64,000 bases of DNA, taken from contig NZ_JACHXV010000003.1 of the NCBI RefSeq assembly GCF_014192375.1, forward strand, positions 186,001 to 250,000, given 5' to 3'. Source of the DNA: Endobacter medicaginis (GTDB lineage: Bacteria; Pseudomonadota; Alphaproteobacteria; Acetobacterales; Acetobacteraceae). The translations under genes were made by a program, and so were the position numbers. Positions within the stretch are counted from its first letter, which is position 1. Each line of letters starts with the position of its first letter. The notes beneath the pieces were generated by a model. The model saw only the letters and a program-made list of their open reading frames with translations, did not search any database and was not told where the DNA came from. Positions 17,328 to 26,514 of the stretch are shown here, one piece after another.

Positions 17328-17414
17328 CGGTCCTCCGGCCTGCGTGCCCCCGATCGTCTCCGTCCCGGCGGCGATCATCATCGGGCGGAACGGCGGCGAA
17401 CGGAAGGGGCGTCA

Positions 17415-17700
17415 AAGTGGGGGGCTTCTGTTGCCCGGTGCCCCCCGAACCGCGCTTGCCTAAGTCAATTAGGCAGCGAGCGCCATAGCGTTGTTGTCGT
17501 TGGCACTTGTGATTTGACCCGATGACGGCGGTATCATGCCGGGCAAAAGGCAGGTCTTTACCACGCGTGTCGAAACTGTTTCGCCCCCATCGCCCGGTCA
17601 ACTCCGGGAGAAATGGTGGAGGCGCCGGGCACTGCCCCCGGGTCCACAACGCTTATTCCAACTGCCGCTTATCACCATAGTCTCGGTTGCCCTCGACCCT
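17415..17700 (-). ncRNA. ssrA: Transfer-messenger RNA, permuted two-piece form
   Basis: Read on the minus strand, the acceptor piece comes first. Its 3' end GGCGCCTCCACCA finishes at 17614, and a T-arm-like stem CCGGG/CCCGG lies just before it. About 25 nt later the coding piece begins at 17588 with GGGGGCGAAACAGTTTCGAC. The first seven bases, GGGGGCG, pair with CGCCTCC to form the acceptor stem. The tag frame 17504-17469 encodes [11 protein letters not shown] and a TAA stop. The coding piece closes with a hairpin (17419-17425 with 17440-17446). This gene order is the circularly permuted tmRNA of Alphaproteobacteria. Outer ends are approximate; the acceptor-piece 5' end and processing sites are not resolved. 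Confidence 0.93.
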
Positions 17701-17735
17701 TTCCATATAGGCTTTCGCGGGGCTGACGCCAAGCG

Positions 17736-18686
17736 GTGCCGGTGCTAGTGGCTCAAGACATGACGTTGAGCCCCGAACAGACCGCCGAGATCGAGTCGCT
17801 GCGCGCCGAGAGCCGGCCCACCCTGCGCGCCACCGTGCCGGCTCTCGAGGCGATGCTGCACACCGCCCTGCCGGTGCTCGATCACGGTTTCGTGCGGGTG
17901 ATCGACTACATGGGCGACGACGCCGCCATCGTGCAGGCGGCGCGGGTCTCCTACGGGCGCGGCACCCGCAAGGTGAGCGAGGATACCGGGCTGATCCGCT
18001 ACCTGATGCGGCACCGGCACTCCACGCCGTTCGAGATGTGCGAGATCAAGTATCACATCAAGCTGCCGATCTTCGTCGCCCGCCAGTGGATCCGCCACCG
18101 CACCGCCAACGTCAACGAATACTCCGCCCGCTACTCGATCCTCGACCGCGAGTTCTACCTGCCTGCCCCCCAGCACCTCGCCGCGCAGTCGAGCTCCAAC
18201 CGGCAGGGGCGGGGCGAGGTGCTGGAGGGCGACCAGGCCGAGGCCGTGCTCGACCTGCTGCGCCAGGACGCGGTGCGCTGCTACGACCACTACGCCGAGA
18301 TGATCAACGAGGGCGAGGGCGCCGACCCCTCCCGTCCGGGTCTGGCGCGCGAGCTGGCGCGGATGAACCTCACGCTCAACACCTACACCCAGTGGTACTG
18401 GAAGGCGGACCTGCACAACCTGCTGCACTTCCTCGCCCTGCGCATCGATCCGCACGCCCAGTACGAGATCCGCGTCTACGCCGAGGCGATGCTTCAGACC
18501 GTGCGCGCCTGGGTGCCGGCGGCCTGCGCGGCCTTCGAGGACTACCGCGTCGGCGCCTTCACCCTGTCGGCGACGATGCTGTCGGTGGTGCGCCGGATGC
18601 TGGCCGGCGAGACCGTCGAGCAGGCGGCGAGCGGGCTGTCGAAGCGCGAGTTCGCCGAACTGATGACCACGCTGGGCTGGGCCTGA
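17736..18686 (+). CDS. thyX: Flavin-dependent thymidylate synthase ThyX
   Basis: ThyX makes dTMP from dUMP using methylene-tetrahydrofolate and reduced FAD. The 316-residue protein has the ThyX motif in the form [15 protein letters not shown]. It also carries the FAD/dUMP segments [52 protein letters not shown] and [16 protein letters not shown] 17736 gives the full frame; ATG 17760 ([11 protein letters not shown]) is an equally plausible start because neither has a strong ribosome-binding site. It is divergent from ssrA. A flavin reductase-like gene starts 2 nt after its stop, which suits an enzyme that needs reduced flavin. Confidence 0.95.
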   Translation: MPVLVAQDMTLSPEQTAEIESLRAESRPTLRATVPALEAMLHTALPVLDHGFVRVIDYMGDDAAIVQAARVSYGRGTRKVSEDTGLIRYLMRHRHSTPFEMCEIKYHIKLPIFVARQWIRHRTANVNEYSARYSILDREFYLPAPQHLAAQSSSNRQGRGEVLEGDQAEAVLDLLRQDAVRCYDHYAEMINEGEGADPSRPGLARELARMNLTLNTYTQWYWKADLHNLLHFLALRIDPHAQYEIRVYAEAMLQTVRAWVPAACAAFEDYRVGAFTLSATMLSVVRRMLAGETVEQAASGLSKREFAELMTTLGWA

Positions 18687-18688
18687 CC

Positions 18689-19300
18689 GTGTACAGCTAC
18701 GACCCCGGCGCCGGCCACGGGCTGGCGCATGACCCGCTCAAGACCATCATCGGGCCGCGGCCGATCGGCTGGATCGGCACGCGCTCGGCCCAGGGCGTGC
18801 GCAATCTCGCCCCCTACAGCTTCTTCAACGTGGTCAACGACACCCCGCCGGTGCTGATGTTCTGCTCGTCGGGCTACAAGGACAGCGTCGCCAATATCGA
18901 GGCGACCGGCTGTTTCACCTGGAGCCTCGTCACCCGCGATCTCGCCGTGGCGATGAACGCCACCTCCGCACCCGTGCCGGCCGCGATCGACGAGTTCGAG
19001 CTCGCCGGCCTCGCGGCCCGCCCCGGCGAGGTGGTGGCGGCGGATTGCGTGGCGGACGCCGCGGTGGCGATGGAATGCCGCATGATCTCGGTGCAGCGCC
19101 TGCACGACGCGAGCGGCCGCCCGCTCGACGGCTGGCTGACGCTGGGCGAGGTGGTGCGGGTGCATATCGACCCGGCCTGCTTGGTCGAGGGCGGCTTCGT
19201 GCTGCCGCCGGGCCGCGAACCGGTGCTGCGCGGCGGCGGCCCGGCCGCCTACTACGCGCCCGACGCGCGCGTGCGCTTCGAGATGACGCGGCCGCAATGA
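18689..19300 (+). CDS. Flavin reductase-like FMN-binding protein
   Basis: This 203-residue protein has the split-barrel flavin-reductase fold. The signature near the N-terminus is LKTIIGPRPIGWIGTRSAQGVRNLAPYSFFNVV, followed by PPVLMFCSSGYKDSVANIEATGCFTWSL and the central EFELAGLA. Such proteins bind FMN and reduce flavin with NAD(P)H or use it directly. The GTG at 18689 begins 2 nt after the thyX stop, so translation is coupled. Supply of reduced flavin to ThyX is an attractive inference but unproven. Its stop overlaps the next small gene (ATGA). Confidence 0.88.
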   Translation: MYSYDPGAGHGLAHDPLKTIIGPRPIGWIGTRSAQGVRNLAPYSFFNVVNDTPPVLMFCSSGYKDSVANIEATGCFTWSLVTRDLAVAMNATSAPVPAAIDEFELAGLAARPGEVVAADCVADAAVAMECRMISVQRLHDASGRPLDGWLTLGEVVRVHIDPACLVEGGFVLPPGREPVLRGGGPAAYYAPDARVRFEMTRPQ

Positions 19301-19458
19301 GCCGCGCGCCGCGCCCGCCCGGTCACCAGCCGAGCCTGATCCCGTGGCTGTGGGTCTGCGCGGGGCTCGTCGTGGTGCTGGTGGTGGTGCAGTACGTGCT
19401 GCCGCATCACGCCGCCGGCAACATCGCCTGCCAGCTCGGCGACCACAGCCGCTGCTGA
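19297..19458 (+). CDS. Small single-pass membrane protein (53 aa)
   Basis: This 53-residue protein has one strong transmembrane helix (LIPWLWVCAGLVVVLVVVQYVL), a basic N-terminus and a short C-terminal tail with two cysteines (ACQLGDHSRC). Its ATG overlaps the flavin reductase stop by 4 nt, which supports it as a real third gene of the thyX operon. The tail after the helix is probably periplasmic. No family is recognised. Confidence 0.7.
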   Translation: MSRAPRPPGHQPSLIPWLWVCAGLVVVLVVVQYVLPHHAAGNIACQLGDHSRC

Positions 19459-19485
19459 CGTCCGTGACAGCCTCGGAGCCTGTCT

Positions 19486-19608
19486 CGGACTGTGTCCGGA
19501 ATGGTCAGATGGCGTGCGTCTGCGAGCATCGCAGCGGAGCGGCCGTTTGGGCCGTGAGCAGCGAAGCACAGCAAACGCGCGTCAGATGGCCGTTCCGGGC
19601 GCAGTCCG
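19486..19608. repeat. Structured repeat, copy B
   Basis: This 123-bp foldback lies between two converging genes. The left arm (CGGACTGTGTCCGGAATGG..., from 19486) is matched inverted by the right arm ending at 19608 (...CGTTCCGGGCGCAGTCCG). The inner core GCATCGCAGCGGAGCGGCC, a short loop, then GGCCGTGAGCAGCGAAG is shared with copies A and C. It ends 6 bp before the stop codon of the outer-membrane channel gene. Confidence 0.85.
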
Positions 19609-19614
19609 CAGCGC

Positions 19615-21216
19615 TCAGAAGCGCAGCCCCAGCGTGGACTGATAATAGAACCCGTCCTGAGCGCCGGCGCGGCGCAATGAGCTCGACAGCAGCACGCCGG
19701 CGATGTCGTGCGTCCAGGTCAGATGCCGTGAGAAGCGGATGGCGAAGTTGGCCTGCGGGATGGTGCCGACATAGCCGCCGCTGAACGGGCGCGGGAAGCT
19801 GTAGACCCGGCCCGGGCCATAGACCGCGTCGTCGGTCGAGGCGCGCCAGAAGAACGGCAGCCGCAGCCGCAGCAGCGTGTTCGACAGCGGTGTGACCTCG
19901 AAGGTGGGCGTGACGTCGACCAGGTTCTGCGGTGCGAGATAGGTGGTGGTATCGAGATAGTTGGTCTGCGGGTTGTAGGGCGCGAGATAGGTGCCGGTGG
20001 AGCCATACCGGTCATGCGCGTTGCCGCCGGAATAGAGGTCGGACTGCACGCCCAGCAGCGGCCGTCCATAGATGCCGGCGAAGCGGTAGCCGACGAAGCC
20101 GTTGGCGGCATAGGCATGCACCCGGCGCGAGATCGACGAGGCCGGGATGTTGATCTGCCCGCCCTGGAACAGCCCGCCGAGCGAGAACTCGACCAGCCCG
20201 GCGCGGCCCCACAGCCGCCCGCCGAGATTGTCGCGATGGGTGGTGTTGGTGCGCGTGCCCGACGCACTCGCCACCGTGGCATTCGCCCCGCCCACCACAT
20301 AGCCGAGCCAGAAACTGTCGAAAAACACCTGCCCCGGCGCACCGAGAAACCTGAATTTCGGGAGCGCATAGGAGGTGACCGCGCCGAACAGCCGGTTGGT
20401 CCAGTTCTCGGTGTCGTGGAACATCGCCGGCGGGTTGATGTTGGTCTGCACGAAATCGAACCCGTCGATGCGGAACCGCGGCCAGATCGCGTAGGCCCGC
20501 ACGCCGTTCCACGACAGCGGCACGTTCGGCGTCTCGCGGGCGAACAGGACATAGTTCGGCGCATCGAGAAACTGCTGGCGGCCGACCATCAGCCCGGTCC
20601 GCGCCCCGGCCAGCCTCGCACGGAACTCGGCAAACAGCTGCTGCACGTCGAGGCGGGTGCGATACGTCGCATTATAGCCGTAATAGTTCCAGCCGAACGC
20701 ATCGCCGTTGATCAGCTCGCCGTAGACCCGCAGATGCTCCCCGAGATGCAGATCCGCACCCAACAGGTTGCGCAGCGCCATCCGGCCGGAGTGATGCGGC
20801 GCCTGGCGGCCGAGGAACGGTCGGCTCTCGTACCAGTTGCGCAGCCGGCTCTCGCCGTTCAGCGTCAGATAGATGTCGCCGTCGCGGTCCAGCGGGATGA
20901 ATTTCAGCGCATCGAGCGGATCGTCGCGCCGCCTGCGATCGCGCAGCGCCGACCAGTCTTCCGCCCAGCGCGAGGTGCCCCAGCGCGAGACCGGCCCGAA
21001 CCCGGCCGGCGAGCCGTCGAGCTGGTCGAACACCCCCCAAGGCCCGGCATGGTTCGACAGCACCGGTTTCTGCGGCGTGGTGCGGGTCTGCGGCAGGGCC
21101 GAGAACGGGCCGAGGGTCTGCAAGGTCGGCGAGGCACGCTGGGCGCGGGCCTGCGGGCCGGCGGCCAGCGCGACGAGACCGGCAAGAACGAGCGCGGAGC
21201 GTTGGTGGAAAAACAA
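19615..21216 (-). CDS. Alginate-export-family outer-membrane beta-barrel protein
   Basis: This 533-residue protein has an N-terminal signal peptide (SALVLAGLVALAAGPQARAQ) and a sequence typical of the alginate export (AlgE-like) porin family. Examples are IYLTLNGESRLRNWYESRPF, LLGADLHLGEHLRVYGELINGDAFG, TGLMVGRQQFLDAPNYVLFARETPNVPLSWNGVRAYA and many alternating aromatic strands. It ends in the aromatic YYQSTLGLRF expected for BAM-dependent insertion. It is probably a substrate channel; alginate itself need not be the ligand, since this family is also found beside catabolic genes. The best frame start is TTG at 21216. An amidohydrolase lies upstream on the same strand, 85 bp away. Confidence 0.85.
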   Translation of the reverse strand: MFFHQRSALVLAGLVALAAGPQARAQRASPTLQTLGPFSALPQTRTTPQKPVLSNHAGPWGVFDQLDGSPAGFGPVSRWGTSRWAEDWSALRDRRRRDDPLDALKFIPLDRDGDIYLTLNGESRLRNWYESRPFLGRQAPHHSGRMALRNLLGADLHLGEHLRVYGELINGDAFGWNYYGYNATYRTRLDVQQLFAEFRARLAGARTGLMVGRQQFLDAPNYVLFARETPNVPLSWNGVRAYAIWPRFRIDGFDFVQTNINPPAMFHDTENWTNRLFGAVTSYALPKFRFLGAPGQVFFDSFWLGYVVGGANATVASASGTRTNTTHRDNLGGRLWGRAGLVEFSLGGLFQGGQINIPASSISRRVHAYAANGFVGYRFAGIYGRPLLGVQSDLYSGGNAHDRYGSTGTYLAPYNPQTNYLDTTTYLAPQNLVDVTPTFEVTPLSNTLLRLRLPFFWRASTDDAVYGPGRVYSFPRPFSGGYVGTIPQANFAIRFSRHLTWTHDIAGVLLSSSLRRAGAQDGFYYQSTLGLRF

Positions 21217-21301
21217 TTCAACACCCCGGAGTGTGTATTAACAGAAACTCCACCTATCCGGGATTATTTTCATCGTCAATCGTAACGCGACCGGATTTTT
21301 C

Positions 21302-22741
21302 TCACCTGCCCCCGACCACGCGGCAGCTCGGCTCGTCGCGCGGCACCCCGTTGAACGCCAGCGGGTAGAGCCCCGCCTCCTGCGCGAAGGCGACCAGCGC
21401 TGCCGGCGGCTCGGCGCCGGGCTCGCTGCACAGCGCCTTGTCCGCGCCCGCCACCGGCACGGCGGCGCAGCCCGTCCGCATCTGCCGCAGCAACGCCGCA
21501 TCGCCATAAAGCGGCCGCCCGCCGCGCAGCACCAGCAGCGTCGAGCGGGGTGTCGACAGCACCGCCGCGGTGACCGCCGCCTGGCCCGCCGGCCGGTCGA
21601 ACAGCACCAGATCGGCGAGATGGCCGGGAGCGATGCTGCCGAGCCAGGCCTCGGTCCGCGTCGCGCGGGCCGCATTGCGCGTCGCCATCAGCCACAGCAT
21701 CCGGTCGGAGATCTGCCCGCCGAGCTGCGCGCGGCTGTAGCTGCGCGCACAGGCCAGCTCCCGGTTCATGTCCATCGAGCCGGTCGGCAGCCAGTCGGCG
21801 CCGAGGGCCACGTTGATACCCAGCCGCAGGGCGGTGGCGATGTCGATCGTCGCGCCATACAGCGCGAGATTGCTGCGCGGCGACCACACCAGCGAGGCGT
21901 GCCGCTCTGCCACCAGCGCGAGGTCCGCCGGGCTGAGGCCGACCGCATGGATCAGCGTCGCCTGTGGCAGCAGCCAGTCCTGGCTCGGGCCGCCGCCATC
22001 GGGATGGCGGACGGGGTCGAAGCGCGTCGAGCTTTCGCAGCGGAACTCGTTCTCCGCCGCCGCATCGCGCCCCTCGGCGACATGGGCGAGGAAGGCGCTG
22101 CTCGCGGCGACCTCGGCGCGCGAGGTCGGGTGCGGCCCGTAATCGCAGTCGCCGACCCGCTCGATGCCGCCCAGATCGTCGAGCGGAAAGATCGTGTAGG
22201 TGACGGGCCGGATCGGCAGCCCCTCGAGCCCGTCGGCGAAGTCCAGATTGCGCGTCAGCCCCGGCGCCATCGCACCACCCACGATCGCGGTGGTGCCACC
22301 GGCGAGGAAGCGCAGCTCCCCCCAGCCGACGACGCGCGGATCGTGCGTGGGGCCGAACGTCTCCAGCCGCGTGTGCCCGTGCGTCCCGAAACGCCACTCA
22401 TGCCGGTGCGCGTAGCGCTCGCCGCGATCGGGCAGGGGCGGGACATGGGCATAGGCGATATGGTCGTGCGGGTTGATGAAGCCCGGCGAGAGCACGGCGC
22501 CGTCGCAGTCCAGCACCGCCGCCCCCGGTGCGCGGCAATGCCCGACGCAGGTGATCGTCCCGCCCGCATCGACGCGCACCTCGCCGTGCTCCAGGACCTT
22601 GTCGGGCGCCAGCACCGTCGCGCGCACCAGCAGCCCGGCCTCGGGCGCTCCGGGACGGTAGCGGCAGGATGCGGCTGCGGCCTCGCCGTCCGCGACCAGG
22701 AGTCCTGCCAGCCCCAGCAGCAGTCTGATCCAGCCACGCAC
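21302..22741 (-). CDS. Exported amidohydrolase-family protein
   Basis: This protein of about 479 residues has a signal peptide (WIRLLLGLAGLLVADGEAAAA), so it probably acts in the periplasm. It belongs to the metal-dependent amidohydrolase superfamily, with the first HxH in FINPHDHIAYAH, a further metal/ligand region in LIHAVGLSPADLALVAERHASLVWSPRSN and the Asp in LGADWLPTGSMDMNREL. The C-terminal beta-sandwich starts at GHLADLVLFDR. GTG 22741 is chosen because GGGGAGG lies 8 nt upstream; the frame is open much further. The substrate is unknown: the family cleaves C-N bonds of cyclic amides, ureas and guanine-like compounds. The downstream outer-membrane channel could pass its substrate. Confidence 0.82.
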   Translation of the reverse strand: MRGWIRLLLGLAGLLVADGEAAAASCRYRPGAPEAGLLVRATVLAPDKVLEHGEVRVDAGGTITCVGHCRAPGAAVLDCDGAVLSPGFINPHDHIAYAHVPPLPDRGERYAHRHEWRFGTHGHTRLETFGPTHDPRVVGWGELRFLAGGTTAIVGGAMAPGLTRNLDFADGLEGLPIRPVTYTIFPLDDLGGIERVGDCDYGPHPTSRAEVAASSAFLAHVAEGRDAAAENEFRCESSTRFDPVRHPDGGGPSQDWLLPQATLIHAVGLSPADLALVAERHASLVWSPRSNLALYGATIDIATALRLGINVALGADWLPTGSMDMNRELACARSYSRAQLGGQISDRMLWLMATRNAARATRTEAWLGSIAPGHLADLVLFDRPAGQAAVTAAVLSTPRSTLLVLRGGRPLYGDAALLRQMRTGCAAVPVAGADKALCSEPGAEPPAALVAFAQEAGLYPLAFNGVPRDEPSCRVVGGR

Positions 22742-22827
22742 CGCAAATACCTCCCCGGCCACCGTGATGACAGCGTGAGGTCGAAACGCTCCCGGATCAA
22801 TATCCGATGTGACGCAGACGGGCGTGC

Positions 22828-24315
22828 TCAGCCGCCGACGGTCTGCCGGACCAGCGCGCCGGAGGGTTCGTTGAGATTGCGCAGTTCCACCGCGACGCCA
22901 TGCCGGCGCAGCCGCTCGATCACCGAATTCAGCGTGCCGGCGGCGGTGATGTCCCAGACATGGGCGTCGGTGAGGTCGATGATCACCCGCCCGCCCGCGC
23001 GTTCGAGTGCTGCGGCGCGGAACTTCTCGGCGAACAGGTCCGACGAGGCGAACAGGACCGGCCCGTGCACGGCGAACACGCGCGCATCGCCTTCGTCGCG
23101 TTCCTCCACCCGCATCAGCCGCGCGGCGCGGAAGGCGAAATTCAGCCCGCTGAGCAGCACGCCGACCCCCACCCCGATCGCGAGATCGGACGTCGCCACC
23201 ACCACCGCGACGGTGGCCAGCATCACGAAACTGGAGAGCTGCGGATGGCGGGTGAGGTCGCGCAGGCTGCTCCACTGGAAGGTGGAGACCGACACCATCA
23301 GCATGATTGCCACCAGGGCAGCGACCGGCACGCGGGCCACCCATGGCCGCAGCACCACCATGCAGATCAGCAGGAACACGCCGGCGGTCAGGGTGGAGAC
23401 GCGCGAGCGCCCGCCATAGCGCAGGTTGCCCACCGTCTGGCCGATCATGCCGCAGCCGGCGATGCCCCCGAACGCGCCGGCGGCGAGATTGGCCAGTCCC
23501 AGCCCGGCGGTCTCGCGGCGCTTGTCGGAATCGGTGTCTGTCTCGTCGTCGACCACCCCGGCCGTCATCAGCGATTCCAGCATGCCGACCGTGGCCATCG
23601 CCAGCGCATAGGGAAACACGATGCCGAGCGTTGCCAGATCGAACGGCACGGCGGGGATGTGCAGCGCGGGCAGGCTGTCGGGCAGCCGGCCGAGATCGCC
23701 CACGGTGTGCAGCGGCATCGGCACCACCGCGGCGATTGCGCCGAGCACCACGATGGCGATCAGCGGCGAGGGGATCGCGCGCGTCAGCCGCGGCAGCAGA
23801 TACACGATGACCAGCCCGAGCCCGATCATCAGGTCGTTGGCCAGCCCGAACTGCGGGCCATGGCCGAGGATCTGCGGCAGCTGCGCCGAGAAGATCAGGA
23901 TGGCGAGCGCGTTGACGAAGCCGGTCCGCACCGAGCGCGACACGAAGCGCATCAGCACGTCCAGATGCAGCAGCCCGAACAGCACCTGCAGCAGACCGCA
24001 CAGCAGCGTCGCGGCGAGCAGGTACTCGATGCCGTGCGCGCGTACCAGCGGAGCGGCGACGAGGGCCACCGAGCCGGCCGCGCCAGAGATCATCGCCGGC
24101 CGCCCGCCGGCGAACGCGATCACCAGCCCGATCAGGAACGACGCATACAGCCCCACCGCCGGGTCCACCCCGGCGACATAGGAAAACGCGATCACCTCGG
24201 GGATCAGCGCGAACGTGCCGACCATGCCGGCGAGAATGTCGCGACGGAGTCCGGACAGGTCGGTGAACCACTCATCGCGCGCGAACATGCGCAAGCGGGG
24301 GGTGAGGGACGGCAT
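22828..24315 (-). CDS. SulP-family inorganic anion transporter with STAS domain
   Basis: This 495-residue inner-membrane transporter has multiple hydrophobic helices and SulP hallmarks: the N-terminal DLSGLRRDILAGMVGTFALIPEVIAFS, PAMISGAAGSVALVAAPLV and AGAFGGIAGCGMIGQTVGNLRYGGRSRVS. The C-terminal STAS domain follows (VFAVHGPVLFASSDLF, RVIIDLTDAHVWDITAAGTLNSVI). Such proteins carry sulfate, bicarbonate or dicarboxylates with H+ or Na+. MPSLTPRL at 24315 follows GGGAG at 6 nt; the frame extends to 24405 without a good site. Whether it imports sulfate or bicarbonate cannot be told from the context. Confidence 0.9.
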   Translation of the reverse strand: MPSLTPRLRMFARDEWFTDLSGLRRDILAGMVGTFALIPEVIAFSYVAGVDPAVGLYASFLIGLVIAFAGGRPAMISGAAGSVALVAAPLVRAHGIEYLLAATLLCGLLQVLFGLLHLDVLMRFVSRSVRTGFVNALAILIFSAQLPQILGHGPQFGLANDLMIGLGLVIVYLLPRLTRAIPSPLIAIVVLGAIAAVVPMPLHTVGDLGRLPDSLPALHIPAVPFDLATLGIVFPYALAMATVGMLESLMTAGVVDDETDTDSDKRRETAGLGLANLAAGAFGGIAGCGMIGQTVGNLRYGGRSRVSTLTAGVFLLICMVVLRPWVARVPVAALVAIMLMVSVSTFQWSSLRDLTRHPQLSSFVMLATVAVVVATSDLAIGVGVGVLLSGLNFAFRAARLMRVEERDEGDARVFAVHGPVLFASSDLFAEKFRAAALERAGGRVIIDLTDAHVWDITAAGTLNSVIERLRRHGVAVELRNLNEPSGALVRQTVGG

Positions 24316-24411
24316 CTCAAGCTCCCGGAACCAGCAGATGTTGCAGCGCAACACGGCCGCACAGACATAGAGCATTGAGCCCGCCCCGCAACCCGTCCGC
24401 CGCATGTGAAA

Positions 24412-24441
24412 CGGGGCGGCACCCGGATGGATGCCGCCCCG
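24412..24441 (-). terminator. Hairpin terminator after the S53 peptidase gene
   Basis: A perfect 10-bp GC stem (CGGGGCGGCA 24412-24421 with TGCCGCCCCG 24432-24441) lies 26 bp downstream of the peptidase stop on the minus strand. It is followed there by GTTTCAC. It separates the peptidase transcript from the SulP gene. Confidence 0.7.
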
Positions 24442-24467
24442 CCTGTCTCAGCCTGTCCCGCCCGGAG

Positions 24468-26408
24468 TTACGGATTGGTCGCGGTGCGCGGCGTGCCGGC
24501 TACCTGCGCGTTGGGCACGCCCACCAGGCGGTAGACGATCGGGGTGCCGATCCCGGTGGTGTGATTGTAGCCCACCGAGTAGCTGCTGTTCGCCTCCACG
24601 CCGTTATAGCCCTGGATCCCATGATGCAGGAACGCCACCGCCGCGCTCTCGCCGCCCGGCGTGTACTGCTGCATGGCGCTGAAGGTGTAGAGCCAGGCGT
24701 TGATGTTGCCCAGGCGGCCGTAATGCTCGATGCCCAGGGCGATCGCCGACGCGCCTTCCGGCGAGGCGACGGAGGTGCCGATCAGGCCGTAGAACTTGCC
24801 GCCGATCGCCACCGCGACGGCGCTGCGCTGCGTGTTGCCATTGCCGTTGATCGGCTGGTTGCCGCCATTGCACGGCGTCACCGAGATGCTGCCCGGGCAG
24901 CCGCCGACCATCATGCCGATATCCGGCACGGCGCGGAAGGTCTCGCTGCCGGAGTAGGCCACGGTCTGGTAGACAGGGCGCGGAAAGATGGTGCTGACGC
25001 CGCCGCCTGCGCCCCAGTAGCCGCCCGACACGGTCGCGCCGAGGCCATACACGTCATACGGCTTGAGCGGATCGCTCCAGGCGTTCTCGCCGACATAGGT
25101 GCTGTCGTACGACCCCTTGGTGTAGGAGGTCACCAGGTTGGTGCCGCCCACCGCGGTCACGTTCGGATCGGCGGCCGGGACCGACACGCCGGCCTGGAAG
25201 GTGCCGGCCTGGCCGTTGAGCACATAGCTCTTGGACGGGCATTCGAGCCCGGCATTGTCGCCCGACGAGGCCATGAAGGTCTGGCCCTGGGCATTGCCCT
25301 GCATGTACAGCTCGTCCTCGATCTGCAGCAGGTAGGTGTAGTCGGTGCCGGAATTGTAATCGGCGGTATAATACAGCTCGCAGCCGCCGAAGGACGAGCT
25401 GATCACGTCGGCCTCGTTGTCGTCGACGATCTGCTGGTAGCCGGCGATGATGCTGTCATCCGACAGGTCGGGGATGTTGTACAGCTCGACATGCGCGCCC
25501 GGCGCGCCGGTGATCGCCATCTGCACGTCGAGCGAGGATTCGTCGAACGCGCCACAGGCCTGCGGCGCGCCGGTCACCGCACAGCCGCCATTGACGGCGA
25601 TGTGCTTGTAGAGCGTCGGGTTCGGCTTGCCGGTCACGGTCGACCAGCCCTCGTGGTTGAACATCGCCGCGACGTCGGAATCGAGCGCATCGCTCGACAT
25701 CAGCAGCGCGATGGTGGTGCCGGTGCCGTCGAGAAGCTGGGTCGCGCCGCTGGGCGTGGTGACCGTGGTGCCATAGGCCGGATACTGGTACGCCTGCTTG
25801 AGGTCGTTGTACCAATAGGTGCCGGTGGCGCTGTTGCGGTTGGTCGGGTCGATCTCGCCGACATTGCGCGCCATGGTGTGCGCTTCATGCGGATGCTGGC
25901 TGAACGAGACCACCATGCCGCCGGCGGCGGTGATCGAGGCGGGCAGGGTGATGGCGCGGGCGGCGACGGTGTGACGCATGCCGCTCGGCAGCTGCGCGGT
26001 GACCAGCTTGGTCGCCAGCACCTTGTTGACGTCGGCGGCCGAGCCGCTGACATGCAGCGCGCGGGTGTGCAGGTCGACGCTCAGGCCGCGGGCGCGCAGT
26101 TCCGTCGCGATGCGCAGCATCTGGAGCTTGCTCGGGCCGAAGCGTTCGGCGAACTGCGCCGGGGTCAGCCATTTGTGGAACTGCGGCGAGCCGGGATTCT
26201 GCTGGGCGGCGAGCAGCGCGCTCAGATCGGCCTTGTTGCGCAGCGGCAGGAACACGTCGAACGACACCTTCGAGGTGTCGGCCACCGCCGGCGCCATGTT
26301 GGCGGCGAGCTGGGCCTTGATGGTCGGGATGGCATGGGCGGGGGCGGCGGCAAGCGCCGCGACGCCGATGGCAGCGAGGGCCGTGGTGACGAGACAACCT
26401 TTACGCAT
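24468..26408 (-). CDS. Secreted S53-family serine peptidase (sedolisin/pro-kumamolisin)
   Basis: This 646-residue preproprotein has a signal peptide (TTALAAIGVAALAAAPAHA, cleavage near residue 26). A pro-kumamolisin activation domain follows (about 40-180: FDVFLPLRNKADLSALLAAQ, FHKWLTPAQFAERFGPS). The catalytic domain has the sedolisin triad, with Glu and Asp in FDESSLDVQM (about 290 and 294) and the nucleophile in IGTSVASPEG (about 546). Other family blocks are DVISSSFGGCE and FMASSGDNAG. S53 enzymes autoactivate and work at acidic pH, so this suggests an acid-tolerant, protein-degrading lifestyle. The expected C-terminal calcium site is not obvious. A hairpin terminator follows. Confidence 0.93.
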   Translation of the reverse strand: MRKGCLVTTALAAIGVAALAAAPAHAIPTIKAQLAANMAPAVADTSKVSFDVFLPLRNKADLSALLAAQQNPGSPQFHKWLTPAQFAERFGPSKLQMLRIATELRARGLSVDLHTRALHVSGSAADVNKVLATKLVTAQLPSGMRHTVAARAITLPASITAAGGMVVSFSQHPHEAHTMARNVGEIDPTNRNSATGTYWYNDLKQAYQYPAYGTTVTTPSGATQLLDGTGTTIALLMSSDALDSDVAAMFNHEGWSTVTGKPNPTLYKHIAVNGGCAVTGAPQACGAFDESSLDVQMAITGAPGAHVELYNIPDLSDDSIIAGYQQIVDDNEADVISSSFGGCELYYTADYNSGTDYTYLLQIEDELYMQGNAQGQTFMASSGDNAGLECPSKSYVLNGQAGTFQAGVSVPAADPNVTAVGGTNLVTSYTKGSYDSTYVGENAWSDPLKPYDVYGLGATVSGGYWGAGGGVSTIFPRPVYQTVAYSGSETFRAVPDIGMMVGGCPGSISVTPCNGGNQPINGNGNTQRSAVAVAIGGKFYGLIGTSVASPEGASAIALGIEHYGRLGNINAWLYTFSAMQQYTPGGESAAVAFLHHGIQGYNGVEANSSYSVGYNHTTGIGTPIVYRLVGVPNAQVAGTPRTATNP

Positions 26409-26514
26409 GCTCTAACTCCGTCTTGGGACACGCTCCTCGTGCCTCAGGCGCGGGAGTTTGTCTCAAGACCGGAATGAGTAAAATCCCGAAACGGGTGTCC
26501 GGATGAAAAAAAAC

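Noticed and set aside
24375-26477. A 700-codon plus-strand frame opposite the S53 peptidase
   Set aside because: Compositional shadow; the minus strand has a signal peptide, prodomain and catalytic triad.
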